From: JAGVSR01 sp031413815
GTDB lineage: Bacteria > Pseudomonadota > Alphaproteobacteria > Rhizobiales > Hyphomicrobiaceae
Length of the DNA stretch: 64,000 nt
Assembly: GCA_031413815.1 (NCBI GenBank)
Contig: JANOFU010000051.1
Location: forward strand, 1 to 64,000
Direction of reading: 5' to 3'
Shown here: in pieces, positions 1 to 9,503 of the stretch
Position numbering within the stretch: position 1 is the stretch's first letter
Layout: every line of letters begins with the position of its first letter
The notes under the pieces: model-generated
Database searches by the model: none
Told to the model about the DNA's origin: nothing
Seen by the model: only the letters and a program-made list of their open reading frames with translations
Made by a program: the position numbers and the translations under genes

Positions 1-598
1 TGTCGAGCGTCGGGTGGTAGGTCGCCCCGAGTTCCTTTTCCTTCTCGGGCGACTGCCGGTAAATGTCGAAGTAGTGGACGTCCATGTCGAAGCCGCGGGC
101 GCGCTTGGCCAGAGCCTGCCCGATCTTGCCGAAGCCGTAGATGCCGAGCACCTTGTTGTCGAGGCGCTGGCCGACCAGTTGCAGCGGCTGCCAGCCCGGC
201 CATTTGCGCTGCCGGATCATGGCCTCACCTTCGCCAGCGCGGCGGGCTGAACCGAGCAGAAGCAGCATTGCGATCTCGGCCGTGGCCACCGTGACGCCGT
301 GGGGGGCGTTGCCGACCTTGATGCCGCGCGCCTTGCAGGCCTCCAGATCAATGTGGTCAAAGCCGATCGAGAACGTCGAGATGCACTTAATGTTCTCGGG
401 GATGCGGGCGATTACGTCTGCGCGGCACTTTTCATTGAGCGTCAGCAGAATGGCATCGACCGACTTCGCCGCCTCTAACATCTCGTCAATGGTGATCTGC
501 GGATTGCCGCTGTGGGCAACAACGTCGTAGGTCGCGCGGGCGCGCGCAATAGCGGCTTCCGGCAGAGGCCAGGTGATCAGAATTTTCTTCTTGGACAT
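1..598 (-). CDS. D-2-hydroxyacid dehydrogenase (partial, C-terminus outside window)
   Basis: The minus-strand frame opens at an ATG (596-598) behind a GGGGGAGGATCC ribosome-binding stretch and stays open to the window edge, giving about 199 residues of a usually 310-340 residue enzyme. The N-terminal substrate-domain half ends in STFSIGFDHIDL, typical of the family, and the NAD-binding Rossmann motif reads GIYGFGKIGQ near residue 150. Members reduce 2-keto acids such as glyoxylate or hydroxypyruvate with NAD(P)H, or run the reverse reaction, in the cytoplasm. The catalytic Arg, Glu and His lie partly or wholly outside the window, so the substrate cannot be judged. The family call is firm; glyoxylate/hydroxypyruvate reductase is the likeliest subtype by inference. 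Confidence 0.9.
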   Translation of the reverse strand, partial: MSKKKILITWPLPEAAIARARATYDVVAHSGNPQITIDEMLEAAKSVDAILLTLNEKCRADVIARIPENIKCISTFSIGFDHIDLEACKARGIKVGNAPHGVTVATAEIAMLLLLGSARRAGEGEAMIRQRKWPGWQPLQLVGQRLDNKVLGIYGFGKIGQALAKRARGFDMDVHYFDIYRQSPEKEKELGATYHPTLD

Positions 599-821
599 GT
601 TGGACGGATCCTCCCCCAAGGGTTCGACTTTGGTTGGGGGCTATCCGCGATCCATGCCGCAGGATGCGCCCGCTGACAAGTATCTCGCATGTGCGACAGG
701 CAGTTACCCTTTCTTCACCAGGCGGGCTCAAACTTCCGGCCATGAGATTCGGTCACTTTGACGCGGAACCGGTCATCGACCGCCCGGACAGCTGACCACA
801 CCAGTGCATTGGAACCCTTCT

Positions 822-1202
822 ATGAGAGCCGTAATCATCGTTTTGGCGATCCTTGCCGGACTCAAAGTCTGGACCCAGGACCGCATGTACAGGACAGCGG
901 CTGGTGAAGCGCTTTTGGCTGCGTACCAGGAGCGCGCAATGGCCGCCTGCCAGAGTCTGCCTCATACGGACGCCCGCGGAATGCCATTAGCGGCAGGGTC
1001 CGTCAATTGGACCCGGGCGGAAGCCGCCGAAATCCTGATCGGCAACCCCAACGTCAGCGTCTATGTCTGGCAGGTCGACCATGCTCTGTGGAACACACGC
1101 TACAAACATCCCATCGTCCGCTTAGTGATGGGCGATAAGTTGAGCCGTCTGATTTGCGATTACGATGTGCTGGCCAAGGCCGCGGCCGTTACGGTTCTTT
1201 GA
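822..1202 (+). CDS. small exported or membrane-anchored hypothetical protein
   Basis: A 126-residue protein starting at the ATG at 822, with GGAA eight bases upstream; the same frame can also open at 804. Residues 1-17 (MRAVIIVLAILAGLKVW) are one hydrophobic segment, so it is either secreted with a weak cleavage site or anchored by its N-terminus with a periplasmic body. The body has two Cys residues, one near residue 43 and one near the C-terminus, that could pair. I do not recognise the family. It lies alone between two minus-strand genes. Codon use looks like that of its neighbours, so I take it as real, but function is unknown. Confidence 0.6.
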   Translation: MRAVIIVLAILAGLKVWTQDRMYRTAAGEALLAAYQERAMAACQSLPHTDARGMPLAAGSVNWTRAEAAEILIGNPNVSVYVWQVDHALWNTRYKHPIVRLVMGDKLSRLICDYDVLAKAAAVTVL

Positions 1203-1212
1203 ATCGGCCGGC

Positions 1213-1938
1213 CTAGCGGCGGACGGCCTGGAGCGAAATCTGCGTCATAAAGAGGTGGTCAAAGCGGCCACTGGTCCATTGCGACAGCATTTCCGTCCGA
1301 GGGGAGAACGGCGTCACCGGCCCCACCTGCTCAACGCGGAAGCCTGCGTCCGAGAACATCGCAGCAAAGGTTGCTGGCGTGAACCAGCGCATGTGCGTGC
1401 GGTCGAACACGCCCTGATCGGCCAGGTTAAAGCGGCCGGCAGCCAGTTCGCGGATCACCCGCCAATGGGACACGTTGGGCGAACTCGCCAGAACAATGCC
1501 ACCCGGCCGGACAAAGCGCGCTAAGCGCCGCAAGGTGGCCTGAGGATCGACGAGATGTTCGAGCACTTCCGACAGGATCAGGGCATCGAATGAAGCAGGT
1601 TGCCAGTCGAACTCCATGCGTTCGACGTCGCCAATCCGCACGTCGTTCAAAACCTCGCGAGCTTGCGCGCCGGCCGTTTCCATCAGTTCGATGCCGACAT
1701 AATGGCCGGCACGGCCCCGGGCGAGTGCCAGGGCGCCAGTCGCTCCCGTTCCACAGCCGACTTCGAGAATGGCAGCAGAGGTGTCGCGCGGCAGCGCCCG
1801 GACAAAGTCGGCGCGCGCGTTAGAAAAGTAAGTGGTGGCCTTGCCTTCATAGGCGTCTTCAAGCCGGGCAGCTGGTGAAAGCGCGTTGCTGGTCACGTCG
1901 TTGCTCACAATGAAGCCGAGTAACTGGAATGGTACCAA
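1213..1938 (-). CDS. class I SAM-dependent methyltransferase
   Basis: A 241-residue protein with the class I methyltransferase fold: motif I is ILEVGCGTGATGALA, followed by an acidic strand end (YVGIELME), the motif-IV region FDALILSEVLEHLVDP and the post-motif segment LRRLARFVRPGG. The HMRWFTPATF stretch is typical of methyltransferases found in polysaccharide loci (Methyltransf_11/23 type). The start is uncertain: TTG at 1938 has GGAGG 12 bases upstream, while GTG at 1908 (SNDVTSN) is an alternative without a clear ribosome-binding site. It is divergent from the exopolysaccharide export genes, so methylation of a sugar or lipid-linked glycan is plausible but inferred. The substrate cannot be read from sequence. 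Confidence 0.85.
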   Translation of the reverse strand: MVPFQLLGFIVSNDVTSNALSPAARLEDAYEGKATTYFSNARADFVRALPRDTSAAILEVGCGTGATGALALARGRAGHYVGIELMETAGAQAREVLNDVRIGDVERMEFDWQPASFDALILSEVLEHLVDPQATLRRLARFVRPGGIVLASSPNVSHWRVIRELAAGRFNLADQGVFDRTHMRWFTPATFAAMFSDAGFRVEQVGPVTPFSPRTEMLSQWTSGRFDHLFMTQISLQAVRR

Positions 1939-2170
1939 TCAGATCTGAATCCTCCGTTAATAAATCTGGCGGACAGAATTACTCCGCAATCTGTTTGACT
2001 TACCGGGGAATTACACGTGCTGGCGGCAGATAAGAAACATCGGATTTGATCAAAACCATTAGCTTCAAATTTACCCAACTCGCGTTCTTGTAGACGTTGC
2101 GGTCAGCTGTTCGCCCCTCAAGCGAGCCTTGGCTGTGTGTCACTTCATCGTCTCGCGTTTGGTATTGCGT

Positions 2171-2758
2171 ATGACACTCAACGAAGCACTTCGCACCGGC
2201 TTGGCGGCAATCGTGATCGCTTGCCTCGCCGCTGGTTGCGCCGATGAGGCAGGTTCGCCCCCGCCCAATTTTGCCATTCAAGACGCGCCCAACGCACTTG
2301 GTCACAGCTACCGGATAGGGGTTGGCGACAAGTTGAAGGTCACTGTCTTCGGCGAAGAGAACCTATCTGGACCTGCTGAAGTCAATCCGCTGGGCAATGT
2401 CTCGCTTCCGCTGGCTGGCGATGTCCCCGCCCAGGGACTGACCGTCGCGCAGTTCCGCGAAACAGTCCGGCGCAAGTTGTCGGAAGGCTACTTGAATAAC
2501 CCACGGATCACAGTCGAGGTCACGGGGTACCGCCCGATCTACGTCCATGGCGAAGTCAAAGGCGGCGGCGAATACCCATACAAAGCCAGCATCACGCTGC
2601 GCGATGCCGTCGCGCTGGCAGGCGGCTACACCTACCGCGCCAATCAGAACTACGTGCTCGTGGTTCGCGACGGGCAACCCGAAGTCAAACTCAGCACATC
2701 AGCCAAGGTCCCCATCATGCCGGGCGACAACATCCGCATCCCTGAACGATTCTTTTAA
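2171..2758 (+). CDS. polysaccharide export lipoprotein (Wza/GumB family, short form)
   Basis: A 195-residue outer-membrane auxiliary protein starting at the ATG at 2171. A lipoprotein signal ends in the lipobox LAAGC (Cys near residue 22). The Poly_export domain follows (YRIGVGDKLKVTVFGEENLSG), then a single SLBB-type domain with VEVTGYRPIYVHGEVKGGG and a C-terminal PGDNIRIPERFF. It lacks the extra domains and C-terminal helix of E. coli Wza, so it is the short GumB-like type that forms part of the periplasmic and outer-membrane export channel. It opens an apparent operon with an outer-membrane barrel, a co-polymerase and a priming transferase, placing it in a Wzx/Wzy-dependent exopolysaccharide pathway. 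A longer in-frame extension to 2129 lacks a good start. Confidence 0.93.
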   Translation: MTLNEALRTGLAAIVIACLAAGCADEAGSPPPNFAIQDAPNALGHSYRIGVGDKLKVTVFGEENLSGPAEVNPLGNVSLPLAGDVPAQGLTVAQFRETVRRKLSEGYLNNPRITVEVTGYRPIYVHGEVKGGGEYPYKASITLRDAVALAGGYTYRANQNYVLVVRDGQPEVKLSTSAKVPIMPGDNIRIPERFF

Positions 2759-2803
2759 CCGCACGGCCTCTTGCTCAACGACAATAAGAATTCTACCAAC
2801 CCG

Positions 2804-4102
2804 ATGACCCAGGCTTCAAAGAGCTGCACCGCAAGATCCCTTAATTTGGGATCAGCGTTCGTGTGCGCCTCGACGGCCGCGGTCATCACGGTCGCGTCGA
2901 TGTCGCCCGCTGACGCCTTTGACATTGACGATCAAAGTGATGTCATCACCGAGACCGTGGCCAGCAAAAAGCCTGAACACAAAGAGCCTGAGGCCTCCCG
3001 CATCGGAAATTTCTTCTTCTTTCCAACAATCGGCGAGAGGCTCGTCTACGACGACAACATTTTCAGCGCCCACAAGGGTGCTGTGTCCGATGTCCGGCTT
3101 GAATCAACCCCTTCGCTGGTCATTCAATCTCGGCTGCCTCGCCATGAGATCGATCTGTCGCTGGCTGGCAAGATCGTGAACTACGAAGCCAATACGGACC
3201 AGAACTACGCAAACGTGCTTGGCAAGGCGCGCGCAGCCCTTCACTTCGACCACGCGCATACGCTCTCAATCGTGGTCCGGTCGGCACTTGATCATGAAGA
3301 GGTCGGGGAATCGACGGCTGCGTTGTCGGCGGCCGAACCCGCGCCCGTCGTAAAGAACCGCGCGGCCATTGGGCTCACGCGCGACGTTGGCCGCCTTTAT
3401 GGGACAGTTTCCGCGACCGCGGACAGCTTTGACTTCGGCAGCGTCAAAGCCACTGATGGATCAACACTGAACCAAGACCAGCGCGATCAGCAGATCTACA
3501 GCGGGCAACTGCGCACCGGCTACCGCTTCTCCCCAGGGTATGAAGTCGTCACGAAATTCCGCGCGCTGCGCCAGATCAACGAACCAGACACCATCGGCAG
3601 CCGGAATGCGACGGGCTATGAAGCCTTGGCGGGTCTTGCGTTCGAATCGAGCCAACTGTTGAGCTGGCACCTCACAGGCGGCTACGGCATCCGTGAGTAT
3701 GACCGCGACGCCTTATCATCCATCGGTTCCTACTTGGTCGAGGGCGAGTTTGAATGGCTGCCGATGGACCGGCTCAAGTTATTCGGCACGGTCCGGCATC
3801 AAATCATCGATGAACTCGGTGCTGCAGACAGTGGCCGCATCGATACATCACTCTTGGGCCGCATGGAATACGAGATCCAGCACGACCTTGCATTCAAGCT
3901 GGGCGCAGAACTGACCGATACACAGTTCATCGGATCGACCCGTGAGGACCGGTCCGGCAAGATCAACGCGAGCTTAGAGTATGACCATACAAGAAACTGG
4001 CAGTTCTCCCTCGGCTACCAGCTTCACCACCGGGATTCCAACGACGATCAGTTCGACCACGTCCGCAACCGCTTCAGTATCGGCGCGAAGTACCGCTATT
4101 AA
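2804..4102 (+). CDS. outer-membrane beta-barrel protein of the polysaccharide locus
   Basis: A 432-residue protein from the ATG at 2804; a TTG at 2771 in the same frame is less likely. Residues about 15-38 form a Sec signal (SAFVCASTAAVITVASMSPADA). The rest alternates polar and hydrophobic residues in short amphipathic strands and ends in YRY, a typical outer-membrane barrel terminus. The pattern matches the putative beta-barrel porin 2 family (BBP2/DUF560-like), whose members sit beside Wza/Wzc genes in alphaproteobacterial exopolysaccharide clusters and probably help secretion. It follows the export lipoprotein by 45 bp and precedes the co-polymerase by 58 bp. The role in export is inferred from this context. 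Confidence 0.82.
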   Translation: MTQASKSCTARSLNLGSAFVCASTAAVITVASMSPADAFDIDDQSDVITETVASKKPEHKEPEASRIGNFFFFPTIGERLVYDDNIFSAHKGAVSDVRLESTPSLVIQSRLPRHEIDLSLAGKIVNYEANTDQNYANVLGKARAALHFDHAHTLSIVVRSALDHEEVGESTAALSAAEPAPVVKNRAAIGLTRDVGRLYGTVSATADSFDFGSVKATDGSTLNQDQRDQQIYSGQLRTGYRFSPGYEVVTKFRALRQINEPDTIGSRNATGYEALAGLAFESSQLLSWHLTGGYGIREYDRDALSSIGSYLVEGEFEWLPMDRLKLFGTVRHQIIDELGAADSGRIDTSLLGRMEYEIQHDLAFKLGAELTDTQFIGSTREDRSGKINASLEYDHTRNWQFSLGYQLHHRDSNDDQFDHVRNRFSIGAKYRY

Positions 4103-4160
4103 ATTGAGACCCTAGATGCACGCCAGACGGCAAGATCAGGACAACGCAGGCGGAGGCTCT

Positions 4161-6386
4161 ATGAGCCTTGACCGCATGCTGTTGGCTGTCCGCCGCCGGC
4201 TGCACGTTGTCGCGATTATAGCCGGGCTTTGCGTCGGCGTGACAACCGCCGTGATGTGGGCGATGCCCAATCGCTACGACGCGGTCGCCCTCGTTCAAAT
4301 TGATCCGCGGAAAAAAACGATCTCGAATCTTGAGAACGTCCTGTCCGATCTCAAGGCCGACGCTGCGACCCTCGAAAGCGAAGTTGAAATCATACGCTCG
4401 CGCAGCGTATCGCTCAAAGTCATCGACATCCTCAAACTCCGCGACGATGCGGAGTTCTCAAAGCCACCTGGCTTTAACGTCATTTTTGAACGGTTGCGGC
4501 TCGGCCGCTTTGTCAGCTATCGCCCTGCTGAGCCTGAAAAGTCCGAACCCTTGCGGATGGACCAGGATCCGATCGCCCGGCTCGTTGGCAGCGACGCACC
4601 TGGAACCTTTAAGCCGGAACGCGACGCCGTGGCTGTCGCATTCTCGGAACGCTTGAAAGTGGCCCGGGTCCGCTCGACGCTGCTGATCGAAATCCGCTTC
4701 TCCTCGGCTGATCCCGTCAAAGCAGCGCGGATCGCGAACACCATCGCGGAAGTCTACTTGGCGGATCAGCTCGACGGCAAAAAGAAAGCTTCCGGGTTTG
4801 CCAATGGGCTGCTCGAGCAGAAGCTCGACGAAATGCGCATTCGCGTTGCCGACTCGGAAAGAAAAGTCGCGCAGTTCAAAGCCGACAACAATATCTTTGA
4901 CTCGGAAGGCTTCATCCTTTCGGAACGCCAGCTGACACGCCTCATGGAACAATCGGTTGTAGCGCGCAACACGACGGCTGAACTGCGCGCCAAATATGAT
5001 CAAGCGCAGAAGATGGCGAAAGCCGGCGAAAGCAGCTCCACCATCGCGGACGTTCTGAACAACGACACGGTCCGCCTGATGAAGGTGGAACTCGGCAAGT
5101 CGACCAAACGCGCCGCTGAACTTTCCACCAAGTACGGCCCACGCCATCCTGAGATTCTCAAGGTTCAAGCCGAGATTGCCGACACGGAGCGCCAGATTGC
5201 GCTGGAAGTCGGCCGTCTGGTCCACAACTTGAAAAACGAATACGAAGTGGCAGAGCGACGCGAACTGCAGTTAAACGGCAATCTGACAGCTCTGAAAGAC
5301 CAGGAGTCGACCTCTAAGGAGGCAACCGTCAAGCTGCTTGAGCTGACGCGTGAGGCCACGTCCTCAAAGCAGCTCTTTGAGGCTTTGCTCGCCCGGTACA
5401 AGCAGACATCTGAGACCCAAGAACTGCAATTGCCAGATGCCCGCATTATCGAGCAGGCCGACGTGCCGCTGTTCCCGGCAGCGCCCAAACGCAAGCAAAT
5501 GGTTCTGATCTCGCTCATAGCGGGGCTTTTGGCGGGTATCGCCTTGGCTTTGATCCTCGAGTTTGCCACACCTGGACTGAGCCGGCCTGAAGATGTCGAG
5601 CGGGTACTGGAAGTTGCGCATCTGGCGTCCGTTCCGGAAATCAACGGGCCCGGACAAGGGAGCCTTGATCCGTTGCGGCCGATCCGGATGTTACTCGCAG
5701 AACCGCGGAGCGTCTTTGCCGAAACCATTCGCGGGATCCGCCGCGAGATCGATCAACGGCGTCAGACGACCGGATCGCGGGTGATCTTCGTTGCCTCAAG
5801 CCTGCCGGGCGAGGGCTCCGACGTCATCGCCTCCAATCTTGCCCATCACTACGCACTGACGGGCAACCGGGTGCTATTGGTCGATGGTGATCTGCGCCGC
5901 GCGCCTCTGACCCGGCGGTTAGCGCCTGCCCGCACGTCTGGCCTGCTGGACGTGCTCATTCATTCCCGACCCGTGGAGTCCGCGATTCTGCATGACAGCA
6001 CGACCGGGTTGAACTTCTTGCCAGCGATGAGCCCGACGCCACTTGAGCCCGCATTCCCCGAAATGCTGGCGTCACGGCAGATGGCCGCCATCATCGCGTC
6101 GATGAAACTGCAGTTCGACACGATCATCATCGAGTCACCGCCGTTGCTGCCCGTGGTCGATGGGCGCATCTTGGCCGACTATGCCGATCAGATCGTGTTT
6201 GTCACGACCTGGCGGCGCACGCCCAAGCAGCTGGCCAAGCGCGCTCTGCAATGCCTCGGTGCCAACCATGACAAGGTGGCTGGTGTCGTCATCAACCGGG
6301 TCGATCCCGTCGCGCTCGAAGACACGCACGCTTTGGGCACGCGCATGGCGCCGCCAGAAGTTGCACATGCCCGCCGTGCCGCCTGA
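4161..6386 (+). CDS. Wzc/GumC-like polysaccharide co-polymerase with degenerate BY-kinase domain
   Basis: A 741-residue inner-membrane protein. The start at 4161 is chosen because GGAGG lies five bases upstream; an ATG at 4116 would add 15 residues. Order: first membrane helix about residues 15-36, Wzz periplasmic domain with long coiled coils (about 190-420), second helix near 450-475 (LISLIAGLLAGIALALILEF), then a BY-kinase-like ATPase domain (about 520-720). The family sets chain length and drives export through phosphorylation cycles. Here the Walker A region reads SSLPGEGSDVIASNLA: the Lys-Ser/Thr pair expected after PGEG is Ser553-Asp554. Walker A' (LLVDGDLRRAP) is kept, Walker B is IIIESPP with Glu658 in place of Asp, and no C-terminal Tyr cluster is visible. 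It is probably a co-polymerase with a dead kinase. Confidence 0.92.
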   Translation: MSLDRMLLAVRRRLHVVAIIAGLCVGVTTAVMWAMPNRYDAVALVQIDPRKKTISNLENVLSDLKADAATLESEVEIIRSRSVSLKVIDILKLRDDAEFSKPPGFNVIFERLRLGRFVSYRPAEPEKSEPLRMDQDPIARLVGSDAPGTFKPERDAVAVAFSERLKVARVRSTLLIEIRFSSADPVKAARIANTIAEVYLADQLDGKKKASGFANGLLEQKLDEMRIRVADSERKVAQFKADNNIFDSEGFILSERQLTRLMEQSVVARNTTAELRAKYDQAQKMAKAGESSSTIADVLNNDTVRLMKVELGKSTKRAAELSTKYGPRHPEILKVQAEIADTERQIALEVGRLVHNLKNEYEVAERRELQLNGNLTALKDQESTSKEATVKLLELTREATSSKQLFEALLARYKQTSETQELQLPDARIIEQADVPLFPAAPKRKQMVLISLIAGLLAGIALALILEFATPGLSRPEDVERVLEVAHLASVPEINGPGQGSLDPLRPIRMLLAEPRSVFAETIRGIRREIDQRRQTTGSRVIFVASSLPGEGSDVIASNLAHHYALTGNRVLLVDGDLRRAPLTRRLAPARTSGLLDVLIHSRPVESAILHDSTTGLNFLPAMSPTPLEPAFPEMLASRQMAAIIASMKLQFDTIIIESPPLLPVVDGRILADYADQIVFVTTWRRTPKQLAKRALQCLGANHDKVAGVVINRVDPVALEDTHALGTRMAPPEVAHARRAA

Positions 6387-6520
6387 CGGATTGTGGGCTG
6401 AGCAAATGAATCAAAGCTCTGGAAATTCAATCAAAATTTAGACTGTTGCGGTTAACTGAGCACCATAAACCTGTATGCCCAGTGCCGTCGGCACAGTGGG
6501 GGCGCGTATCCGGAGCCGAC

Positions 6521-8005
6521 ATGTCCAGCAATCTCACTGACGCACTGCCCACCTCACCCGCGGCTCTAATCATAAGCCCCGCCGTTGAGACGAAATCCAA
6601 GAAGCGCTGGTCGCGCCAAGTGGCCGCCGACCTCGTCGGATATGCCGACATTGCAGCGGTCATCCTCGGTTCCATGTTGCCGGCCATCATCTACAATCAA
6701 GCCGGCGGCATTGTTACAGACTGGGTTCTCCTGACCCAAGCTAGCCTGACAGCGGCGATCGTCACCCACATGGTGCTGCGGCTCAAGGGCATGTACGCCA
6801 CTGAGAAAATGCATGATTTTCCGCATCAACCCGGCCAATTGTTCGTGGCCGTCGCCTTGGCGATGGTTGGCGTTATGGGCCTGGGACTGCCGCAAGCCAT
6901 TCGCGAGGGACACACTTGGGTGTGGTTCTCGGTTGCCCTGTCGGCGACATATACATTGGTCCTGCTCAACCGGAGCGTCGCCCATCCCCTTCTCGCTTAC
7001 TTGACGTCAATCGGTAAGTTCGATCAGCGCATCGCCGTGTTCGGCGCCGGCCAGATCGCACGCCGCGTCCACGACCATCTCTCGAAGCCCGAAGTCGGGA
7101 TCCACTTTGCCGGTGTCTATGACGACCGTATCGGCGAAGAGCGATTGAACCCAGAAGGCTTGATCGTTACCGGGCGATTGGACGACCTGCTGAAGGCTGC
7201 ACGCGAAGATCAGATCGATAAGATCATCATCGCACTGCCCTCCGCTGCAGACCGGCGCATCGCCGACGTTGCCAAGAAGCTCGAACAGCTGCCTGTGAGC
7301 GTTCACATTGTGACGCACATATCGTCTGATCTGATTGACGAAGGTCCGGCCCACAAGGTGTCGTCCATCGGCTCAGTCGGCCTTCTCGACGTAAAGAAAA
7401 GACCGCTCGCTGACTGGTCACCGCTGATCAAGCGCGTTGAAGACGTTGTCATCGGAACGCTTCTGCTGCTGATCTCGTTGCCGCTGTTTCCACTGATTGC
7501 ACTTGCCATAAAACTTGAGAGCAAAGGCCCAGCGATCTTTAGCCAGCGGCGCCGCGGTCTCAACCAGAACATCATCAAGATGCTCAAATTCCGGACGATG
7601 ACGGTCACCGAAGACGGTGCCACCATTGAGCAGGCCCAGCCTGGCGATGCGCGCGTCACGTTTGTTGGCCGCATCCTGCGCCGCACCAGCCTCGATGAGC
7701 TGCCGCAACTCATCAACGTCCTCAAGGGCGACATGTCGCTCGTTGGCCCACGTCCTCATGCATTGGCGCACGACGAACAGTACGGCGAGATCGTCGAAAG
7801 TTATGTCAACCGCCATCAGGTGAAACCGGGCATGACGGGGCTTGCCCAAGTTCGCGGGTTCCGCGGCCAAACAACGACGGCGGACAAGATGGAAGCCCGG
7901 GTCAATGCGGACATCGATTACATCCGCAACTGGTCGTTTGGATTGGACATGAAAATCCTCATCCTCACCATCTGGGCCGTCATCACAGGCAAGAATGCAC
8001 ACTGA
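6521..8005 (+). CDS. undecaprenyl-phosphate sugar phosphotransferase (WcaJ/GumD family)
   Basis: A 494-residue polyprenyl-phosphate hexose-1-phosphate transferase that starts repeat-unit assembly by putting the first sugar phosphate on undecaprenyl phosphate at the inner membrane. The start at 6521 has GGAG just upstream. The N-terminal half holds four predicted membrane helices (about residues 35-160), followed by a Rossmann-like domain (RIAVFGAGQIARRV). A fifth hydrophobic segment (VVIGTLLLLISLPLFPLIALAI) opens the catalytic domain, with KFRTM, RRTSLDELPQLINVLKGDMS, VGPRPHA and KPGMTGLAQVRGFRG, all hallmark blocks of the bacterial sugar transferase family including the Asp-Glu pair. It lies 134 bp after the co-polymerase gene. 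Glucose is the usual sugar for this subfamily, but specificity is not readable here. Confidence 0.94.
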   Translation: MSSNLTDALPTSPAALIISPAVETKSKKRWSRQVAADLVGYADIAAVILGSMLPAIIYNQAGGIVTDWVLLTQASLTAAIVTHMVLRLKGMYATEKMHDFPHQPGQLFVAVALAMVGVMGLGLPQAIREGHTWVWFSVALSATYTLVLLNRSVAHPLLAYLTSIGKFDQRIAVFGAGQIARRVHDHLSKPEVGIHFAGVYDDRIGEERLNPEGLIVTGRLDDLLKAAREDQIDKIIIALPSAADRRIADVAKKLEQLPVSVHIVTHISSDLIDEGPAHKVSSIGSVGLLDVKKRPLADWSPLIKRVEDVVIGTLLLLISLPLFPLIALAIKLESKGPAIFSQRRRGLNQNIIKMLKFRTMTVTEDGATIEQAQPGDARVTFVGRILRRTSLDELPQLINVLKGDMSLVGPRPHALAHDEQYGEIVESYVNRHQVKPGMTGLAQVRGFRGQTTTADKMEARVNADIDYIRNWSFGLDMKILILTIWAVITGKNAH

Positions 8006-8086
8006 AACGGCGCGCGCGGTCCGGGCCGCGCCCCGTCCGTTGCGTGTTCCTTACACGTCTGACGTTTGTCTCCGGGACCAGCGGCC

Positions 8087-9439
8087 ATGGTTGAAGCGCT
8101 CAGAAACACACCCAAACCGATCCTGCTGCTGATCATCAGCTTCCTGTTTCCGTCGGAGCTCTCGCTGTATTTGGACGGACTGCGGCTGCCGCCCCACCGC
8201 GTCGTTGTACTTCCCATCATTCTGTTCGCCGTCTATCGCATCATGATCCGGTCCGACATCCGGATCCGCAGCTGGGATGCGATGTTTGTTCTGTTCGGCG
8301 TCTGGACAACCTACGTTTACTACCAGCACACGGGCGACGTGGACGGCTTCATCTTTGGTGCATCTCAAGCACTCGACAGCGTCGGCGCATACATCGTCAC
8401 GCGCGCCTACATCCGCACGCCGGAACAGTGCCGCGCCGCACTCAAAGCGATGGTTGGGGCGATTGGGGTTGCCGGGCTGATCGCATTGCCCGAGACGTTG
8501 ATGGGTGAACTCTATACGCACAACCTGATGCGGGAAGTGACCGGCATTGTTCAGCCGACAGGCATCGACAAGCGCATGGGATTGACCCGCGCTTACGGAA
8601 CCTTCGACCACCCCATTCACTATGGAACCTTTTGCGCTGGATTGTTTGCATTCCTGTGGGCTGCAGAACGGCGTCATTCGGTGCGCAGCAAGCGTGCGGC
8701 CATCGTCGCTGGCGCGACTTTCCTTGGACTATCGTCGGCCCCGCTTCTTTCGCTCATGATGCAGACCGCGATGCTGATCTGGGAACGGTTGACGCGCGGC
8801 ATTGCCATGCGGACCGCGATGACGGTCGCCATTGTGGCCGGCATGTATCTGGGCGCGTCTCTCATCTCGAACCGCTCACCCATCACACTCATTGCGACAG
8901 GCATGACGTTCGACTCGTGGACCGGTTTCTACCGGATCCAGATCTGGACGCACGGAATGGAGAACGTCTGGGGCAGTCCGTGGGTTGGAATCGGACAAGC
9001 GGATTGGGAACGTCCGGGCTGGATGGTCTCCAGCACCATCGACGCCTTCTGGCTGGTGCTCACGATGCGGACCGGTATTCCCTCTTTCTTTATTCTGACA
9101 ACCGCCATCTTCCTCCTCGGCCGCGCCGTCGTTGTGCGCGGCTGCCAAGCGCGTGACGGCGCACTGCGGCGTATCTCAAACGGCTGGATGATGTCGTTGA
9201 TTGCCCTGTGTCTCGTCGGAACGACGGTGCATTACTGGAACGTTTTGTTTGCCTACTTCTTCTTCTTCCTGGGTATGGCCGGTTGGATCGCAGACCCGAC
9301 CGCCTGGTCGTCGCGCCGGGCCGTGACATCGCCAGAGCAAGTGAAGCGGCGCCGTCATCCATCACTTGAGCCGGTCCGGCCTCCGGTTGCCGAAGTTGAA
9401 CCCGCCTTGCCGTCCTATTTGCCCGCGCCCGCGCACTGA
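8087..9439 (+). CDS. Wzy-like O-antigen/exopolysaccharide polymerase
   Basis: A 450-residue polytopic membrane protein with about 10-12 predicted helices, starting at the ATG at 8087. The central loop carries GTFDHPIHYGTFCAG and then a long periplasmic-type stretch ending WGSPWVGIGQADW, a pattern seen in O-antigen ligase/polymerase (Wzy_C) proteins where HP and G-x-G motifs flank the large loop. It sits between the priming transferase and the glycosyltransferases of the exopolysaccharide locus, with a flippase further on, so polymerisation of lipid-linked repeats at the periplasmic face is the natural role. Primary sequence in this family diverges strongly, so the call rests on topology, these short motifs and context. 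The last 45 residues are Pro-rich and cytoplasmic-like. Confidence 0.82.
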   Translation: MVEALRNTPKPILLLIISFLFPSELSLYLDGLRLPPHRVVVLPIILFAVYRIMIRSDIRIRSWDAMFVLFGVWTTYVYYQHTGDVDGFIFGASQALDSVGAYIVTRAYIRTPEQCRAALKAMVGAIGVAGLIALPETLMGELYTHNLMREVTGIVQPTGIDKRMGLTRAYGTFDHPIHYGTFCAGLFAFLWAAERRHSVRSKRAAIVAGATFLGLSSAPLLSLMMQTAMLIWERLTRGIAMRTAMTVAIVAGMYLGASLISNRSPITLIATGMTFDSWTGFYRIQIWTHGMENVWGSPWVGIGQADWERPGWMVSSTIDAFWLVLTMRTGIPSFFILTTAIFLLGRAVVVRGCQARDGALRRISNGWMMSLIALCLVGTTVHYWNVLFAYFFFFLGMAGWIADPTAWSSRRAVTSPEQVKRRRHPSLEPVRPPVAEVEPALPSYLPAPAH

Positions 9440-9503
9440 CCAAACGAGCCAAGCGCCAGCCATTCTTTCGGAACCGCTTCATGCGGGCAGACTGCAAAGT
9501 GTC

